This document shows, piece after piece, positions 58,556-64,000 of a stretch of DNA of 64,000 nucleotides (positions are counted from its first letter, which is position 1; the number at the start of each line of letters is the position of its first letter). Below the pieces are notes generated by a model. It was not told where the DNA came from and ran no database searches. It saw only the letters and a list, made by a program, of their open reading frames with translations. The DNA is taken from contig NC_133287.1 of assembly GCF_005239225.2 (NCBI RefSeq), positions 6,615,493 through 6,679,492 on the forward strand. Reading direction: 5' to 3'. Source of the stretch: Populus alba. Taxonomy: Eukaryota; Streptophyta; Magnoliopsida; Malpighiales; Salicaceae. The position numbers were made by a program, and so were the translations under genes.

Positions 58556-60660
58556 TATGAGAAAGATGGATATGATGAAACTGTACGATCAGTAGGATTA
58601 ATACTATCATGCAAATTGATTAAATATGAGATAATGGAATCCTATTAGGATTCTATCAATCCCTCTAAGATTCCATAAAGACTTTGATCCTTTAAAAAGA
58701 ATATGAATGAATCAAGGACAACAGCATTGCATGACCCTCCACTAAACAAAATAGATTCTTTCAGGTGCAAAGAACCCAAACTATTGACAAAAATTCCGAG
58801 GCTCTTAGAATTATTGAAAACCTTTTTCCAACAAAAAAATAAAATCAGGTGGGCTTTGTTTTATGACACGACAAACACTAAAGCAACTCCGAGCGTTTCT
58901 GTTCTCATAATGTAATCACTTCCAACAAGCAAAGGTTGAAATCCACTTTCAGTTCGTGAATGCTGACATAGAGGCATTACCAATGTCTGGAAAATGTTGA
59001 CGTGCGTCCATTGATAATGGATGCCTGTTGTTTCGAGATGAATATTACTGCAAGTGCGGCGCTAAGAATTTTTCTTGTCATAGACTATTAAATAAATATA
59101 TAATTATTTTTTAAGATCAATTATTAACTCATATATATGAATTTTTAAATTCAACAGTAAAGTTTTAATTTAAATACACTATCTAAAATATTAAAAATAA
59201 ATTTAAAAATACATAAAATTGAAGCGAAAGTAAAAATAAACTTACTATTGAAGTTACATTCTTCGATGTTTTATGGGAATATAATTCATCTATAATCAAA
59301 TCTAAATCAATATTGTAATAGCCCCTCAACTGTGATAAAATAATTATCTTATGTCAACTATAAAATAAAGTAATTAATTTTTTCTCTCAATTCCTCTTTC
59401 CTCCACTTGATTCTTCCTTATATTAGTGTTTTATAAGTTAGACTTTCTAAGTTTATAAGATTATTTTCTTATTTTTTTTCATGGATTTTTTTTTATGTTT
59501 TTCCCTTACTTTTCTCTTTTTCTCTCTTGCTTTTTCTTTTCTTATTCTGCTTGTGTCCATTCAGCAACATATAAAAGAAAGGAAAAGCTTATTTGTTTTA
59601 TTTTTAATGGCAATTTTTTTTGATAACTCAATCAAGCAAATTTATTTTAAATAAAATTAGTCAAAAAATATTAATAAAATCTTTATCGAGGCTATAGCCC
59701 ACCCAAGCCTTTAACATTCCGGGTACTCCAATGGTTCCCCGTACACAATACGTGGCAGTTTCGACACTTGATGCTGGGTGCTGTTGCCACGTAATGTTTC
59801 CTTTGAATATTTTTATATTTTTAATTTCAGATTTTGACGGTGGAAAATAAATGGTTTGGGGAACAAGAACATATTGTGGAGCTCCTGGACTCAACAGGAC
59901 CTGCCACTTCCTACAGAATAAAAAAGCTAACCTAAACAGGACAGAACAAAACATGATAGGAAAGAAAAAAGCAGTTGTTGAGGAGATGCATGCTGTGCGG
60001 GAAGTGGATTCCTTCCATAATGAAGTCCCCAATACCTGATCTGGACGCGTGCAAAGAGAATCGGGTTGTTGTTTTCAAGGATTATTTTCCTATGATAACT
60101 TGTTGAGAAGATGCTTTTGCATTCTTACTCCAAAAAGGAAGAAAATCGGTGCCTTAATCTATTGAACTGTGGATTAACTATCAGACTTGTTGCCTTATTT
60201 TTAGTTCCTTTATTGATTTGGATTGTACTTCATTTGCTGGTTTTCCACTAGATGGCCAACATGCATGACAAGGAATTCTCAGTCTTCCATAAGAAGAAGA
60301 AAAGAAAGGAAAAGAAACCAAGAGATGTAAGGCTGTAGGCCACAGCAAAAACAAATTTGAAGGACCCAGCATTACTTTATGATCGTACGATCGATGTCCC
60401 TTCGTGTCTTCCAATCATAATTTGAGTATATATAGTGATTTCTTTACATGTATGAATCTCTTCTAGGGTACTGATGATTTCCAGAATCTCTCGACGTTAC
60501 TGATGCCAAGATCGATGCTCTATCCAAGGGACCAAAACCCTTGTTCTTCTGGCACTTGTGATGAAGAAATCATCTGGAGAGCACAAACACGCGAGTGCAT
60601 GGCTTTTAGTGGTTTTCCAAGAAAGCATGCGTGTAGTAGCAGAATGCATGCACTGGCGGA
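58556..60660. other. Intergenic upstream of the NPF gene, no gene recognised
   Basis: The first few hundred bases upstream of 58555 should contain the NPF promoter, but no clear TATA could be assigned. GC-richer patches at 59680-60060 and 60480-60660 have only short open frames without recognisable domains. Confidence 0.4.
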
Positions 60661-60661
60661 T

Positions 60662-60664
<3 letters not shown>

Positions 60665-60702
<38 letters not shown>
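60665..60702. repeat. (TA)n microsatellite
   Basis: About 19 uninterrupted TA units. Confidence 0.95.
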
Positions 60703-60705
<3 letters not shown>

Positions 60706-62290
60706 ATGGATGACACGAGTGATGAATCTTGTCAGCTCATCTCTCTTCAGTCTTTAACTATTGCTGATCAGTCAAGTTCCAGGCGCCATGGCGAATTGCT
60801 ACTTGTATTCGACGTCTCAATGTTCATCTCTAAATTATATTGATATTGTAATATATATGAAAAGGTTTAGATATTGACAGCCAGCAGCCACCAGTAGAAT
60901 TCCAGTAATTCTATCAGATTAATTATGATACTTTTCTTACCATGTTATCTATAATCTTTTCTATATTATCTGTAATATTTTATACTGTTTTTAAAATGAT
61001 TAAATTATCATATATACACGGGACAATCACTCCAATCTTGAGAGGACATATATATTAAAATTATATATATTTTTTATTTTTTAAAAATTATTTTTAATAT
61101 TAGCATATCAAAATAATCTAAAAATATTAAAAAAAAGAATAATTTAAAAATAAAAAAATAAATCGTCATAAAAATTGTTTCCATGCCGTAGGAGGAAGCC
61201 ATACAAAGTGCCAGAAGAGGTGGGATTGTATTAGAAAGAACGCACTAGCTAGTGAGGATAATTGTTTATCTGAATCTTCTTGACGTGTTAGGGTTTCTCT
61301 TTTTTTTAATTTTTTGATTGCGAAACTTCAATTAATTTTACTAATTAATATGATATTGTTTTCTGTTTATTTATTTTAGAATATTATTGTCAGTAAACAC
61401 CTATTTATATGCTCTCTTTTTTTTTTCCTTTTCTTTTAAATGCTACACAAGCAAAGAGTTGAAGAGTGTAAAGAAAGAGTTGAAGAGTGTAGATATATTA
61501 GAGCTTATAAACGTGACCAAAATATGCTCTCCCAAAGCTCTTTCTTGCCCAACTAATTAAACAATAATGAGGGGACTAAAATAACCTAAAGAAGTTTAAT
61601 TTAATTAGTAAAGTTTTAAATTTGTTTTTTAAAAATTACTAATTTGAGTATTATAAATTTTAAAACTATTAATGTACACACAAATTATAATATTAAAACT
61701 TAAACAATGTCAATTAATTGTGATGTCATTGCAAGTTGCCCCAGTGGATACCAACATTGTTATCCATGCCTCTCTTTTTTTCTTTTTTCTTTTTCATTGC
61801 AATATTTAATTGCTAAAGATCATCCTTGCAATTATTTAATTGCTATCGTAGGCTTTACAGTTTCTTATCACCACACACCATTTAAAAAACCATAAGAAGT
61901 TGGATAATGCACGTAGCTTTTTTTTCATGTTCATGAATTTGTCTCTTTTCAATAAAGTTGCTATTGGAGAAATGATATGTCTTTAGGGTTTTATCTTTTT
62001 ATTTTTTATAATGATGCCTTCATGTGGATATTATTATTATTTTTACCTAAAGGTAAAACTCATTATTGTACGGGGTAAATTGCACATGATAAAATCACTA
62101 TTTTACTCTTCAAAAATCAAAGGATTGAACACACTTGGGCTATAATAATATTTTCATAATTTATTTTATGATATAATTACTACCATGTCCTTGAATAAAA
62201 AAACATAGCTTATAAATGAGGGGGTTTTTTTTGTTTTTTTTATTTTTTGTCCAATTTAATTATCAAATAGCCTTTGATAAAATTAATGGA
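60703..62290. other. Intergenic, AT-rich, no gene recognised
   Basis: Includes a short AT element fragment at about 61055-61175 ('attagcatatcaaaataatc' style, same family as 10576). Remaining sequence is low in features. Confidence 0.45.
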
Positions 62291-62576
62291 TTTTTACTTC
62301 ATTTGTCGGCTTATTCAATTTTGATTTTTTTTTTTTAATTGTTTTTTTTCTTTATTTTTATTTTTTTTATTAAACCCTAATTATTTTTTTATTAGTTTAA
62401 CAGATTTGGTTTTAATTACCTTTTTTTTTTAATTTTTTGATGATTAAGAATTTTATATATATATATATATTAAATTATCTGATTAACTCAAGTTAATTTA
62501 GATTTATTTTTAAATATTATTTTATATTAAAAAAAATTAATCCATTCGCTGTGTAGCACGGCAACAAAACTCTAGT
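62291..62576 (+). mobile_element. Possible Helitron 3' end
   Basis: The sequence ends in CTAGT (62572-62576). Nine bases upstream is a small hairpin, GCTGTG-TAG-CACGGC (62548-62562, one G-T pair). A hairpin followed closely by CTRR is the Helitron terminus. The start of the element is not identified; the left coordinate only marks where the AT-rich body begins. Confidence 0.35.
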
Positions 62577-63195
62577 AGACTCTACTTCTGTGAGTTATAG
62601 CCCTTGCTCGCCGTCTTATCATGTTCCTCCACCTGTCGGAAAGGCCTTGCGCCAGTTCATAGTCTATCTTGCCCAGATATTTTATAGAGATGGAATTTTT
62701 TTCTCTTGTGAAAACAAATTAATCCATTAACTTAACTTCTTAGGGTGCTGATTTCAGGCTTGTTACGATTCGGTCCAAACCGTGGTTTAACAAAAACCGG
62801 ATTTCTTGGTTTCATGCCAGCTTCTTTGCTAAATCCAGTGACGATCATGACTATCCAATTTTATTTTATTTTTATCTGAAGTGAAGAATGCTGATGAAGT
62901 TGATGTATGAGTATCAACGTATGTTGTATTTTGGTAATTTCACCATGCTCAAAATAAAAAAGAAAAAACCAAAAAAGCCCTTCTCCCAAAGCAAAAGATA
63001 TTCAAACTCCTCACCAATTCTACAATACCAATTACATTCCATGTAAAAATCCAAAAATACCCGTAAAGCTAGCCTTCATGTCTTTCTCTTCCAAGGACAA
63101 TTTAGTAAATACATTGGACGAATCCACAGTAAATTGTGGGAGAAGCTACAGTAAAATGAGGAGCTATTCTATTATTTTGTTGATCGGAAAGAGCT
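62577..63195. other. Intergenic, no gene recognised
   Basis: A G+C-richer patch at 62580-62700 and a retroelement-like phrase at about 62760-62810 ('ttcggtccaaaccgtgg', 'aaaaaccggatttc'). No supported frame. Confidence 0.4.
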
Positions 63196-63299
63196 GGAGT
63201 TCAACACCGTAATGGTGTGTTATTGTGATAGGAATATCAGCCTTTCCATATCTTGGACATCCTCAAGTTTGTCTCTGTTTGTTTGCAGGAAAGTGGTTT

Positions 63300-63435
63300 T
63301 TTTTTGGAAAGTAAATTCCGGGGAAAGTGAATTCCGGGAAAGTATTTTTCGATGTTTGACAGTGTCATGGAAAATGAACTGGAAAACACTTTCCAGTGTT
63401 TGGTTGTGTTATGGAAAATGAACTGGAAAATAATT
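63300..63435. repeat. Short repeat with inverted and direct internal copies
   Basis: The phrase 'gtgtcatggaaaatgaact' at 63362-63386 recurs as 'gtgttatggaaaatgaact' at 63406-63430 (period 44 bp). Between them lies an inverted repeat CTGGAAA-ACAC-TTTCCAG (63379-63396). Upstream, 'gtaaattccggggaaag' and 'gtgaattccgggaaag' are another pair. This looks like the end of a small DNA transposon. Confidence 0.5.
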
Positions 63436-63479
63436 TATTAATGAATTAATTTTTTTTTTTCAAGTTTATCTAATATATA

Positions 63480-64000
63480 TAAAATATTTAATCACTTACA
63501 ATAAAAAAAATGAAATAAAAAATTATTTATAATGATGAATTTTTTTTATTATATCCTATATTCATACATAGCTTATTAAAATAATGAGGAACAAATCTTA
63601 CAAATTAAAAAGTTGAATGAGAATGAAATTGAAAAAAAATATATAATTTTATAAATTATCTTAAATAAAAATAAATAATAATCAAAATAATAGAGATCAA
63701 ATCTAAAAAATTTTAAAAAAAATGAAAGATGAAGAAATTAAAATAATAATAATCAACATTTCATAAATTATTTCAAATAAAATAAGTAACAATCAAAAGA
63801 ATGAGGACCAAATTTGATAGATAATTTTTTTAATAAAAATATGATAAGGAAAAAGCAAATAACAATTATAAAAATAAGGACCAAAGTTAATATAAAAATA
63901 AAATTTTAAGAGATGAAATTGAAAAATAAATATTCAAAACAAAATATATATACCAATCAAAAGTTTGAGGATTAAATTTAATATAATCAGCAAATAATGA
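63480..64000. repeat. AT-rich degenerate minisatellite
   Basis: The phrase 'aatgaggaccaaattt' recurs in varied form at about 63582, 63687, 63800, 63875 and 63965, separated by 75-115 bases of A-rich sequence. It runs off the window end. Confidence 0.55.

Noticed and set aside
59661..60032. 123-codon minus-strand open frame upstream of the NPF gene
   Set aside because: No recognisable domain and low-complexity parts. The segment around 59680-59800 looks like repeat-derived sequence.
1..64000. tRNA, rRNA or microRNA genes
   Set aside because: No cloverleaf with proper A and B boxes and no rRNA stretch was seen. The only polymerase III-like sequence is the SINE-like insertion at 16755. MicroRNA hairpins cannot be judged reliably by eye.

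Overview
This is a plant nuclear window, AT-rich and sparse in genes. Everything in it fits Populus (Salicaceae): a tandem cluster of Kunitz protease inhibitor genes, an NPF5.5-type transporter with four exons, GEM-like and FAM32A-like genes, and dispersed AT-rich transposon families. The genus is inferred from these gene types and the repeat style; no species marker was seen.

Region 1 (about 0.9-26.1 kb) is a Kunitz inhibitor (KTI) locus shaped by tandem duplication. Two intact, intronless KTI genes lie on the minus strand (CDS 5291-5932 and 11394-12032), inside two large direct duplicates: block A at about 948-7424 and block B at about 7618-12756. Each block has its own insertions: about 770 bp in A, and in B an 862-bp hAT-like element plus a roughly 170-bp foreign piece. 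Beyond block B, the 12.7-21.6 kb stretch holds further copies of the KTI flanks mixed with a locally amplified noncoding repeat. One copy (16.33-17.41 kb) keeps the KTI 3' flank but has lost the gene and carries a SINE-like insertion. A clearly broken KTI pseudogene lies at 25466-26105 with a mutated TATA box. A 20-base promoter-like motif upstream of the KTI genes recurs seven times across the array.

Region 2 (26.1-45.8 kb) has no convincing gene. It is dominated by a complete LTR retrotransposon at 32972-43342: LTRs of 1960 and 1928 bp, a tRNA-Arg-like primer binding site, a polypurine tract, and Tat/Ogre-lineage sequence features. It has no recognisable gag-pol. The inside is a patchwork of tandem repeats, including five successive repeat families at 39.8-41.3 kb. 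It looks like a non-autonomous element.

Region 3 (45.8-58.6 kb) carries three ordinary genes, all on the minus strand: a GEM-like GRAM-domain gene (45826-46970, four exons), a FAM32A-like gene (52217-52549, with a probable large intron in its 3' UTR) and an NPF5.5-like transporter (56424-58555, four exons, 539 aa). They are unrelated in function. Region 4 (58.6-64 kb) is noncoding, with a TA microsatellite, a possible Helitron 3' end, a short repeat with internal inverted arms and an AT-rich degenerate minisatellite.

The most unusual points are the seven-copy motif array around the KTI genes, the gag-pol-less Tat/Ogre-like element with its layered tandem repeats and duplicated primer-site core, the lopsided divergence of its two LTRs, and the loss of the first Glu of the ExxER motif in the NPF protein.
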